From contig JASANH010000254.1 in NCBI GenBank assembly GCA_030248295.1, positions 62,001 to 126,000 of the forward strand: DNA of 64,000 bases. Reading direction: 5' to 3'. Below are positions 1-10,225 of the stretch, in pieces. Numbering within the stretch: position 1 is the stretch's first letter; each line of letters opens with the position of its first letter. The position numbers and the translations under genes are program-made. This stretch comes from Mesodorylaimus sp. YZB2_4 (taxonomy: Eukaryota; Nematoda; Enoplea; Dorylaimida; Dorylaimidae). The notes under the pieces were generated by a model. The model was not told where the DNA came from, made no database searches, and saw nothing but the letters and a program-made list of their open reading frames with translations.

Positions 1-2
1 TG

Positions 3-140
3 GCAGCACATATAACTAGTATGATGGTCTGTGTCGTTGGCTTCTGGATGAACATACTCGTCCTGGCTGTCATAATCAACGAAAAGAAAATGCACACTCC
101 ATGTTTCGTCCTGATAGCAGCTAGCTCTGTTGGCTCAATT
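3..140 (+). pseudogene. GPCR-like exon fragment (TM1 and start of TM2)
   Basis: The frame is open from the window edge. It encodes a hydrophobic helix with an Asn in the place of the TM1 Asn of rhodopsin-like receptors (GFWMNILVLAVI), then a short basic loop, MHTP, and the start of a second hydrophobic helix. The order GxxxN, VLAV, MHTP resembles TM1, intracellular loop 1 and TM2 of a rhodopsin-like GPCR. After about position 150 the reading becomes unlike a receptor and runs into inverted-repeat DNA, and I see no good splice donor. It may be the 3' part of an exon of a gene starting outside the window, or a relic cut by the neighbouring element. Family assignment rests on about 45 residues and is weak. 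Confidence 0.3.
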
Positions 141-204
141 CTTTTGGCTATTAAAATCAGAAGCCCCTCGGAAAAGTTTGGTCGGGGGTCCATTCCTCGG
201 CTGG

Positions 205-1165
205 AAGTACAGAGGGGGTGATCCTCTTCAAAATAGACCTGACCTTCCTCTCAAAGAATATGTTGTGCCCTCATGAACTAGCTGAATGAATCGATGAGGA
301 TTATGGGAAGCCCACATTCGAGCTGTACATCGATTGGGGTGATAAAAACAGGTCTCTGAAATCCTTGGCTCGCTCAAGGACAGACTAGGGCTGACGACAG
401 GATAGCTCAAGCCAGCACATCCGGTCCGACTTCTCAAAATCATTCAGGGGTGTAAGAGGCATGAATTATGCTGTCTGGCCTATTGGTGCACTGATTCAGG
501 GAGCTGGTCTGCCTCTCCTAAGTCAGGGCTGCATGAGACCGAGACCGAGATCGAGGTCGAGTGTCTGATTTGGCTTTCAGGCATCGGCAGAGGACTGGTC
601 TTGAGTTCGTGCTGGCCTGAAGTGGCTCCTTGAGCACCAGGCTCAGGTCAGTCAGAAACCCATCGACGGCCGGCTCCTGCGGCTGCTTCCCGCATTGAGT
701 CTACACGGCCTTCTTAGTGTGGGTCAGTACAAGCTCGTCGTAAAGAGTCTGTGGCTGCGGCTTGAGCTATCCTCTGGTCTGTCCTAGAGCGAACTAAGGA
801 TTTCAGGGGTTTTTTTATCCCACCCGAATCGATGGACCGCTCGAATGCGGGCTTCCCATAATCCTCATCGATTCATTCAGCTACATCGCGTAAATTAAAA
901 AATGTTTTAGGACGTGCGTGGATCTGGCGATCGAGCGGGGCTCCACTCCGACTTATCTCTAGCCAAGGCCAATCAGTCTCATGCATTATCCGAAAAAAGC
1001 ATTTGGCATTGAAGCTCTGCTTTATCCTCTGGCAAGAGGAAGTATCGAGATGATCTAATAATCACCCAGATGTTTGGCATGTGCACTAGTGGCCTCGGGA
1101 ATGAGGGTTACAGTATATTCTTTGAGAGGAAGGTCAGGTCTATTTTAAAGATGATCACCCCCTCT
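205..1165. mobile_element. Outer inverted-repeat (foldback-like) element, interrupted
   Basis: The stretch near 213-275 is the reverse complement of 1098-1163: both carry the string for tctcaaagaata next to gacctgacctt and a cccct/gggg block. The two arms bracket the TA-flanked element at 281-881. A third, diverged arm-like copy lies at 2365-2425. No coding sequence is seen inside. Confidence 0.5.
281..881. mobile_element. TA-flanked foldback/MITE element with arms of about 130 bp
   Basis: The left arm (281-412) is matched by the reverse complement of the right arm (754-881). The ends read gctgaatgaatcgatgagg and its complement, and each end is flanked by TA (279-280 and 882-883), as expected for a TA-targeting element. 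The middle (about 470-805) is a repeat seen again at 22840-23205, containing gagaccgaga and the gtctacacggcc string. It has no transposase frame, so it is non-autonomous. Confidence 0.7.
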
Positions 1166-1975
1166 GCCACCCATTTTGCTCCTCTTACCCTCATTTTTCA
1201 CATACCGCCACTCTTTGCACCCATCTGTCGCTTATTCCTTGCCCCAAACAGAATAATATGGGTTGGCCACCGGGCACAGGTAGCGTGTGGTCCTCTCGTT
1301 TCGAATCAGCGTGATTTGCGCCCTTGTCGTGGCTCGTCCAAGATCCCTGGCCACGTGCTCGGCTTCACCCTTCCAATCAGAAGGAGCTATATTCTTGGGG
1401 GAAATTTAAATCTGCTTAACCATACCCCTGCGCGAGTGGTCGAATGACACGGAATCCTAGAGCATTCTCAAAGCAGGAAGTTTATTGGCTGGTCCCCTTT
1501 CCAGACTCTTTCTTTCCTAGTTTTGCTTCAGGCTGTGCACAAATTATGCGCAATTGGTTTTTCTTCGACAGCAATTGAAACTATAATGTGCCCTTTCGAA
1601 CAAATGCCATCCAGGCTTTCATAGACAGGCTGACAGTCCGAGGTCTCGTTTATTCCCAGGCATCGAGTAAACTACTGCCACCACCGACCTATGCACGTCA
1701 TTTTGCCCAGGCAGATGTTGAATTGACGTAAATCGTGTTTTGATCAAGCACTCATACGTAAACAGGATCGGCATATTGGCCAGCCTTCGAACTCGAATGG
1801 CGAATCGTTTGCCAAAGAATGATATCTTCCAATCCACACTTGCTTGGTAGACATTCTTCCTTACCGCAGGTTCCATGCATCCTTTCTTTCAGTATTTCCT
1901 CCGAATTCACCCCAGACCAGAATTCTGTCGCTGGGTTTTTATATCCCGGATGTTTTTTGCCAAGAAAGGTCACCA

Positions 1976-2074
1976 AAGGTCAGAGCACATGATACAGTCA
2001 CACCTTTGTTGCCACCTCAAAACGTGCTAGTCTATAGCTCATCCATATAAAGTGACCGTATCATGAGCTCTGAC
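1976..2074. repeat. Short hairpin repeat
   Basis: About 26 bp at 1976-2001 (ggtcagagcacatgatac core) pairs with the reverse complement at 2048-2074, with about 45 bp between. The loop segment (cctcaaaacgt to ccatataaag) recurs at 2685-2722, which suggests a small dispersed repeat. Confidence 0.55.
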
Positions 2075-2976
2075 CTTTGTTTCTTTTACCCGGGGGGGGG
2101 GGGAGATTTCGAGAAGTAAAAAGGAAGTAAGATCCAGGTCTTGAGGAAATACTGTTCCCTTTCAGGTCACTGTCGGGGCAACCAACAGCAGCAATCACAC
2201 TTGATCCTGCCTTGGTGAAATCAGTCTGGTCTTGCGATCAACTTTTCCGGCAATAGACCCCCTGACGTGAGAAATATTTGAAATAAAAGCCCGATAAAGC
2301 AGTATTTGGAATAACAGCCCAGGTTTAATTTCAAGGAAGCACCAGAAAATTATCACGGGTGTCTGGCATGTGCACGAGTGGCCTCGGAAATGAGGTTTAC
2401 AGCGCATTCTTTGAGAGGTCGAGTGTATTTCTATAGTCTTATTGCTCTACTTTCGGTCAGAGGAAAGCCACCCATTCTGCTTCTTCGTTCCAGGAAAGCA
2501 GGTTTATTTTCCTCTGTTCTTGCCATTTTTTATGCTTTCTGTCCATAACCAAAGGGATTCCATTTTGGAAGTCAGGGTGAAATGTGCATTTTAGGCATCG
2601 CTCTGACCCCAGAGTAGGGCCAGTAGCTTGAGTAGGGGATGTGATAACCGTAGAGCAACGTTCTGCAGTGGCCTTGTTTGATAGCCTCAAAACGTCAAGT
2701 CTATACCTCGTCCATATAAAGTAATTCTGCGAGGCATTGTATCGGGCGATCCTAACAGGAATGACTAACACATCATATTAATGCCCCTTGTCACCTTCCC
2801 GTATCAGCCACGTCTTCCATTCTTTCACTGACAAACGATCACCGACCAGTCGTCTCGTTCTGGTTTGAATTCCTTGCTTCTGCAAAAAAGTGGTTTAAAA
2901 ATGTGTTTCTTGTCGGATTTTTTGCGTTGCTGCAAAGATTTTTATCCGAACAGCAAGCAAGCGGTACCAGAGAGTT

Positions 2977-3408
2977 CTACAATAGTCCAGATTCAGTAGT
3001 GTCCTGAAAGGACTAAGTTGTACTAAACGCAATAATAGTTCTGGCCAAACTAGTTTCAGGCCAAACTAGTTCAGCTACTCTTTTCACAGGAAATATGACC
3101 TGTTCAGCGAGCCCGGAAGTTCTCAAGGGAAAAGAATCTGGCTCGATTTTATATTCGTCGCATAACCTGGTGTGGATTTTCTCGCTTCTTCAGAGGAGCG
3201 AGGGGCAGCACTAGCAGCGAGGATTCAAATTGAGCCCGAGATTTTTCATCTATGGACCCAATGAATCATGGGAGCAACTTACCTCTCCGACTTTGGTAGT
3301 CCTGGCTTGCGGCTTCTCGGGTCTGCCCACGACCAACCATTGGGCAGAGCATTGTTCAACCAAAATTAGGACTGATAAGGCAATGAAGAAGATGGATTTC
3401 GCAGACAT
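2977..3408 (-). CDS. Small secreted-peptide gene (two exons, second tentative)
   Basis: Exon 1 (3408-3283) starts at an ATG and encodes 42 residues. A hydrophobic core (IFFIALSVLILVE) ending at CSA-Q makes a good signal peptide with cleavage near residue 22. The mature part begins QWLVVGRPEKPQ and is basic and Pro/Arg-rich. The exon ends in frame (phase 0) at a consensus donor GTAAGT. The best short acceptor downstream (ctttcag ending at 3004) would add eight residues (DTTESGLL) and a stop at 2977. That gives a 50-residue preprotein, but the second exon is only a guess and could lie elsewhere. A TATA box sits about 80 bp upstream. No family is recognised. It could be a neuropeptide-like or other short secreted peptide. 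Confidence 0.5.
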
Positions 3409-3484
3409 GGCTTCGTAATGTTTAGGATTTGCTAAAGTCGACGTACAGAAAGTCGGTTATGAAAAATATCACCTGTCCTACTCG

Positions 3485-3493
3485 CCTTTTATA
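3485..3493 (-). promoter_or_regulatory. TATA box of the small secreted-peptide gene
   Basis: On the minus strand the sequence reads CATATAAAAGGCGAG, a near-perfect TATA element. It lies 77-85 bp upstream of the ATG at 3408, which leaves room for a start site about 30 bp downstream and a 5' leader of about 50 nt. Confidence 0.6.
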
Positions 3494-6264
3494 TGAATAC
3501 CACCTACGTGAATAAAAGTGAGCTGCAGCCCTTCATTAGCATTTCTATCTAACGAGGACAATAGGAGCAATCGAGATGATTAGAGCAGGTCTTCAGCCAA
3601 AACATCCAACACCGACCTACACCTGCTCTCATCCTAGTCCTTCGACTATTTTGCACAAAAAAGGAGCCCAGAGGGTACACGAACCAAATCTAATATGTGC
3701 AAGTATAAGTAGATCTCAACTTTGGCAGGTCTGTGCTGTGTGGGTGGAGAGGATATCTGATCGATGATGGACAGAAATATCGCTGCCTGATCAACTATGC
3801 ACTCCTAGGCAACCCTTTATAATCGATTTGCTCTCCTTAAAATGAATATAACTAATAAGCTGTAAGAAAGAGTGCAAGCAGTGACTTAGAGGACACAAGG
3901 TGCGTGTGCTGTGTGAGAGACATACGAGTGCTGGAAGTCTCGTCTAGCTCTGATACTAGAACGCTCTGATACTGAACACCAGTCTTGGATGATTGGAGTG
4001 TGTTCACACTGCGCGCCTGTGTTGGAGCAGTCTTTGCGTCTTCTGCATCTATAAATGTGCATTTGAACGCTGTCAGTGGGATCAGAATACGCGATGCCTT
4101 ATCACTGCATGCCAATTATGGTTTGGTTCCGCAGTGCTTGGACCAACACCCCCTACCTGACCACAAAAACAGGGAAGCCCTGCCATCCTGCTCAGAAAGA
4201 CACGGTAGAGTGTGGATGCAAGTGTGAACTTCCCTACTGACCCCTTACTAGGCGCCCTGAATGAATGTGAAATGCAGAAACACATATGACGCATCTCTTG
4301 CAAGCTGGTTACGAGTGCGCCACGAGGCTCATAGTCACCTTGTAGTCAGCTGGCGCAGAACGGCTTCCATAAATCTTAAAGGACTTTAGCCATTTACTCC
4401 TTGAATAGCAACTTCCGAAACAAGAAGACAGGCACTCGCAGATTCCCCCCCCCCCCTGTATGTAGATAGGATTGTCTAAGCAAAAAGTGGAGTATACATA
4501 AAACAATATAACAAGACCCGGCTCTGGCGCTTTGGCGCTCTGGCGCAATGTGCAAGTATTTTGAGATAGTGCCAGCGCTATTTTGGTTATACTTTTTTGC
4601 CGTGCCATATTTTGGACGGGCGTTCCACATTCACGCTTTGCGCAGCTTTCTATCCAGCCTGCCTGGAGGTGGAGGGCGTATAGGTATCACTGCTCACGGA
4701 TCCAAGCCCACACTCTATCACGTCACTATGACACTTGGGATAAACACTCTTGATGCTTGTGACTGCGCCAGAGTCTGACGATAAGTGTCCCGTATCGACC
4801 TAGTGGTAGCTAGTCTGCATTCCTGAAACGGTTGCCTGGATCCATCGTTTGAACTTATATCTGAAACTTTACTTTACTCAATATCTGTGTACCTACTCTA
4901 ATTCCATGTTCCCAAACGCTTCAGCTTCATCATAGCATCTTGTTTTCATTGCACAGAACACGTGAAATATCGTTTTATGACAGATAAGGCTTTTTCTGCG
5001 TGGTTAGGACAGTGAAAAAAGCCGAGCGTTTACTTACACGCGTCAGCCCAACTGATCGTGAGAGACGATCTACAATCGACATTCAGCGCGCTCGACCATC
5101 GTCCGGTCTCCCCCTGGATCAGGCTACTGGCCAGCATACCTACTATGGGCTAACATTGAATAATCAAAACAGATCAGCAAAGCATTCTTTGTGTCTTCTG
5201 CATTTGAGTGCGCATTCAGTGTTGTCAGCGAGGTCCATGAATGCGCGATACCTCATCACTAGCGCTGCAGGTTGTGTGATTTCTGATAAGCACCTTGAGC
5301 ATCATTGCTCAAGGTCTCAAGGTGCAAGCCTCGTGGCCTGGTGGGTTAGGCGTCTGCCTCTCACGCCAGGCGCAGTTACGGGCGAGTGTTCGACTCGCGG
5401 GCCGGTAAATCATTTCGTATGAAATGTGTCCCTTCACTCTCGAGTGCGAATAAGCGTTTGCTGATGTGGTAAAACATGAACATGAAGCAGCAGAATAGTG
5501 TGGCGGCGGATCCTTATGAGCAAACGAGTACTGGCATGTGCTCTCTGACAAGCTGTACCTCCCTGCGGTGCGGCAGACATGTCATACTCATCCTGCAAAT
5601 AAGCACCTCAATCAGTCATTATCATGATCTTTACTGATACCTGAAATATCAAGCAGAGAGGTCAAAATTTCTTACAATCAGTCTGCATTCGCATCAAGTT
5701 CTTCGAGGATGCTTTACAAAACACAAAGCATGAGCGCAGCAATAGCACATTACCAGATTCATACCTTTGAGCAAACGCATCCACAACATATACACCTTGT
5801 TTTTTAGGTCCTGCGAGGGTAAGGATCATCAATGTATTATTGGGTGCAGTGCCCACACCCCTCACCTAGGAGGTCCCCATTGATATCAGTGCTTGGCGGT
5901 GCTTCATGGACATGAATATTATAATACATCTTCGCCAAGCACCATGTCTGCCATGATGTGTTCTGCCAGCACTTGCTCCTTCTGTGTTTTCCTGTTAGCC
6001 GTGCCTTTTAATTATATAAGCTTGATATAGCTCATATGTGCATCATTTTGTTGATTTTGGCTTCGTGACAATCATCGGGAAAATTCGAGTCAGTTATCAA
6101 TTTTAACACTCTTCACCTCCGTCGGTATTTCTCCCTGGCTTAGAAATTATGCAAGCACGGCTGACAAAACAACACAGGCCGAACAGGGCTGGCATTGTCT
6201 GCTTCCAAACAAAAACACAAAAACCACCGTAGAATATCAACGAATACCAAACTAGCGCATTCGA
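3494..6264. other. Intergenic stretch
   Basis: No gene is supported here. Open frames are short and have no splice context or recognisable protein. A tRNA-like SINE copy lies at 5325-5480, a poly(C) run at about 4446, and the rest is unassigned. Confidence 0.5.
5325..5480 (+). repeat. tRNA-derived SINE-like copy
   Basis: The head has an A-box-like tggcctggtgggttaggcg and a B-box-like tgttcgactcgc. It is followed by the family tail (aatcattt ... cccttcactctcgagtgcg) shared with the copies at 18.1, 22.7, 46.5, 49.5-49.75 and 51.9 kb. Box spacing fits a tRNA-derived Pol III promoter. Confidence 0.55.
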
Positions 6265-9200
6265 TCAGAAACCAGCCGTATCGAATCTAATGAGCAGATG
6301 AGTGTATAGCGGCTTGGACTGGGCCGAGACCAAGTCGTACTTGATGTTACTGACTCCATCCACTCGTTGTCTCGATTTCCATCGAGCTAGTAAATCGTAA
6401 CTGAAAAGCAAATGCAAAGGCTCGTTCGGCAGTTTATCCTTTTCACCCGTCAGGATGATGTTTCAGCCCCGATTGGAAGACTTGGTTGGCTTTTTTGGTA
6501 AGGTCAGTGATATGAACACGGGAGGAGGGGAAATCAGACTGCTGACTTACGTCCTTTTATGCGAGATCCAAGTACGCTTGACGTGGGGCAGCATGGAGTA
6601 GCGACCAATGGTCATGGGAGGGCGCCTTATTACGTAGCCCTTGTATGCTATTCGATAATACATATCGTCGTCTTCGCCACCTGAAAACAGAAACAAAAGG
6701 AATCGGGCTGGTTTGAGAATAGGGTTGCGATAAGGGTGCTAGCCACGTGATTGGCACACCAGTTCAGCATGGGCTCGATTCCCCCTCACAGCTCATCTGT
6801 CTCATCCTGAGCCTCTTTTTCAGGTACAAGGGCCTCCCTTGTCGCCCAGTATCATTCTGGGGCGCCAATGCTAGCAGGGGATGCATTCAGTGGAGGTGTT
6901 CCTAGTTGAGGCGCATACCTAACGGCTATAGGCAGAACAGGTTGGAAGTCCCGTGGGGACTAGGGTGGCACGGGGCACTCATGCAATTTTTGAAAAATCG
7001 ACACACAGCTGATAAGGGAGGATCTTCTTTCTACTTGCAAAAGCTACCTGTGTCACCATGCTGGCGTCCTGGCAACGGCCCATCGACAGACTCAAGAGGT
7101 AGTCAACCAGTCAGGTTGATGTCGCCCGTCTGTGACCACTAGAGTCAGAGATTGCTGTGTAACCAGTCCTGGCAGGCGTAGGAGGCAGATGTGGCACGTG
7201 CTAGGATTCTTCCGACGAGAATCTGACGTCTAGGCTCAGGGGGCGATACCAGGTAGGAAGAGGTTGACGAAAACTCGGACTGGAGCAGGTAGGTCTGGCG
7301 ACTATATCTGCGACTGAAACATCAACCCGAGCGGTTGAGTTCTCCCTGCCAGGGGAGAGAGTATCGATTACTCTCTCCCACTCGCCATGGCCTACCAGGC
7401 GTGAGGGTTACGCTGCTCTACGAGTCTTATGCGGAGTGTGCCCCCTGTTGCATCGCCCAGTCCTGCTCAGGATTCGTCCTGCGGGTGGACTAACCCGACT
7501 GGACGGAAGGTGAGGGGCTTGCGTTGCACCTGAGACCTTTCAGATGCACTATGTTATATCTAATCACAGCTGCTACAGTAACCCGCTTCAGTGTGGCCAG
7601 CAGGTATGCTAGACTGACCCCCTAGGCACTAATTGCTTGATGAATGAGAATGAGCGTACTTACCCCACCCCCAAAATACATTAGCGTACCCATTGACGTT
7701 GATGAATTGATCAGCAGAAATGGCCAGCACACCACCGATTAGCTCCTTATAAGGCAATCTAAACTGGCATGATTGATGAGCCCCGTTAAGCGAGCTATCG
7801 GTCACCTGCACCCGGCCGCGCCACTTACGTATAGTTAAGCTTGTCCACAGCGGGACTGAGGTGTCTCGGCTGGTCTCCGCAAGTGTACAAGTTGCGCTCG
7901 TCCTCAGGCACCATGTCCACATCGTGGAATACGAAGCAGTCGTAAGCAGGGTACAACGAACGGACGATACTAAATGCCGAATTCATAGCCCGCCCCTTGT
8001 TATAAGTGCCATTGCCATCCTGAAAAGGAAACAGAGATCTGATAATAAAGTGATAACATGTCTGATAAGCTTTAATGAACGAAGGAAATGACACAGCGTA
8101 CAGCAGCATAGCCGTCACAAGCGCCAATTATGGTCCTTCGTTTTTAATCACGGCTGATATCACACAAGTGATACGATATTACTGACACAGATTAGTGATG
8201 ATATCGGTGACACGCGTGATATGATATCACAAGTAATAAAATATCAGTGCCGCAGATTAGTGTTGATATTATTCAGTGAGATGATGCCAGCTGCGCAAAA
8301 ATAATGATACTATTACACAAGTGATATGTTCTCACGATCAGCGTCATAGATTAGTGATATATTATCACGGATTTGAAGTGATTATTGGCGGCATTTACAT
8401 ACAACCAGTGACTGCGATACACATGATCTCTGTGATGTGGATCGCAGACACCTCATGAAGTCATATCATTAGCCATGCTATTATGAGGCCAGCATGTCTA
8501 ATCAGTACTATTATATCAGACATGCACACGAAATCAATGATAACATTATCCGTGTCTAATCAGTACTATTATATCAGACATGCACACGAAATTAATGATA
8601 ACGTTATTAATGACAACGTTATCAGTGTCCAATCAGTACTATCATGTCAGACATGCACACGAAATCAATGACAACGTTATCAGTGTCTAATCAGTACTGT
8701 TATATCAGACATGCACACGAAATTAATGATAACGTTATTAATGACAACGTTATCAGTGTCCAATCAGTACTATCATGTCAGACATGCACACGAAATCAAT
8801 GACAACGTTATCAGTGTCTAATCAGTACTGTTATATCAGACATGCACACGAAATTAATGATAACGTTATTAATGACAACGTTATCAGTGTCCAATCAGTA
8901 CTATTATATCAGACATGCACACGAAATCAATGACAACGTTATCAGTGTCTAATCAGTACTGTTATATCAGACATGCACACGAAATTAATGATAACGTTAT
9001 TAATGACAACGTTATCAGTGTCCAATCAGTACTATCATGTCAGACATGCGCACGAAATCAATGACAGCGTTATCAGTGTCTAATCAGTACTATTATATCA
9101 GACATGCACACGAAATTAATGATAACGTTATTAATGACAACGTTATCAGTGTCTAATCAGTACTATTATATCAGACATGCACACGAAATTTATGATAACG

Positions 9201-10225
9201 TTATCAATGACAACGTTATCAGTGTCTAATCAGTACTATCATATCAGACATGCACGCGAAATCAATGATAATGTTATCCGTGATAGGTTAGAGCATTAAT
9301 CAGATCTGCCGACCCACAAACAACCGGTTGGCGCATGGGCACGCATTATTCTGATAAGTTATAACTGACCTCGCTAGTCAATCACCAAAACTTACTTGCT
9401 CAGCTACGAATATGCGATAATGTAATAATTGTCGTTGAAGCATTGGATGGAGGTAGCGTAGAAGCACACCCAGATTCTCGGCCCTGTCTCGATAAGGAAT
9501 GATAACGGCCGTGTGATGCATGGTTTGACAATGACTAGGTTGCCACCAGCCGCCTTTCCTGGTCTGATTTTGAAGAAATGTATGGTCCAAAGCGATGCTC
9601 CCGTTCACAACCATGTCTATAGGAGGGACCAGAGCGGTACCTGGAAAGAAATGTGTGTCGAGGTTACAGTCATGTGATAAGAGGACTTTGCCACACTAGA
9701 GATAAGTTATCACAACCGTATTCACCAGGCTTGAGCCATGGATCAGGGTGAGCTAAAAGGCTTATCCTTGCAGTAGGACTGTGCCGTGAATTGGACGCAG
9801 GATGCGAGGGCTGATAAGCTTATCAGTATCGGAAGTTTACATAGAAAATGTCGCTATGAGTATTGGCATTTTATAGCATCAAGTTAGCTGGCTGATAAGG
9901 CTCCTATCGCAATCTGCACTCACATACCTAGTCCAGGCGGCTCTAGAGGGCACATCGGTGATCCAAGAACCTGCTGTCTCAGCGGCACCTCATCAGCCAC
10001 CCATCCATCCGTCAGCACATTCCTCGTATCCGGCTGGACAGAGGGAGGAAGTGCTATCCTATTGTCCTTTTGGGGACCATTCGAATCATCGTTGAGGCCT
10101 CCTCGAAGAATAGCCGAAAATAGTAGAAATGCGCACATTGCTGTTAGTACACATTTGAAACAGGCACGTTTTCGTAAGGCGAGGAATCGACAACCTGCTA
10201 CCCATCGCTTACAACCGATTTTCAT
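6265..10225 (-). CDS. Beta-1,4-galactosyltransferase family enzyme (GT7), six exons
   Basis: It transfers galactose (or GalNAc in some members) from the UDP-sugar to terminal GlcNAc in the Golgi lumen. Exons on the minus strand are 10225-9928, 9640-9396, 8019-7829, 7758-7664, 6680-6551 and 6400-6265. They join in frame to 364 codons plus TGA, the usual family length. A short cytoplasmic tail and hydrophobic anchor (about residues 21-42) make it type II. Family marks in order: VIIPYRDR (146-152), FHDVDM (212-217, the metal-binding DVD), ERNLYTC, the FWGWGGEDDD block (273-282, split across exons 4 and 5) and SMLPH, which keeps the Met-x-x-His metal ligands. The C-terminus PLYTHLLIRFD is typical. 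The exon 4 acceptor must be TTTAG/ATTGCC; the upstream CAG breaks the frame. All expected catalytic residues are present, so it looks functional. The exact subfamily (B4GALT1-7 type) and donor are not resolved. Confidence 0.92.
7280..7395 (+). repeat. Dispersed repeat, copy 1
   Basis: A block running from aggtctggcgactata through catcaaccc to the paired gaggtt/gagtt and ggggagag segments recurs diverged at 12950-13050. It lies in intron 4 of the galactosyltransferase gene. No coding content is seen. Confidence 0.4.
8150..9290. repeat. Minisatellite in galactosyltransferase intron 2, with higher-order 131-bp period
   Basis: Repeats of a unit starting gtctaatcagtact / gtccaatcagtact begin at 8495, 8554, 8627, 8685, 8758, 8816, 8889, 8947, 9020, 9078, 9151 and 9224. 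After the first step, spacings alternate 73 and 58 bp, so a 131-bp dimer is the repeating unit until the last step, which is again 73. Units contain palindromic aacgtt and tgataacgttatca segments. A degenerate tgatatca-rich stretch (8150-8470) precedes the array. Confidence 0.9.

Noticed and set aside
2457..2771. Minus-strand frame considered as second exon of the small secreted-peptide gene
   Set aside because: There is no acceptor in the right phase at its start, and its sequence has no compositional link to the first exon.
8495..9290. Regularly spaced repeats considered as a CRISPR array
   Set aside because: The repeats are directly adjacent with no unique spacers, units alternate 58 and 73 bp, and the array sits in an animal intron.
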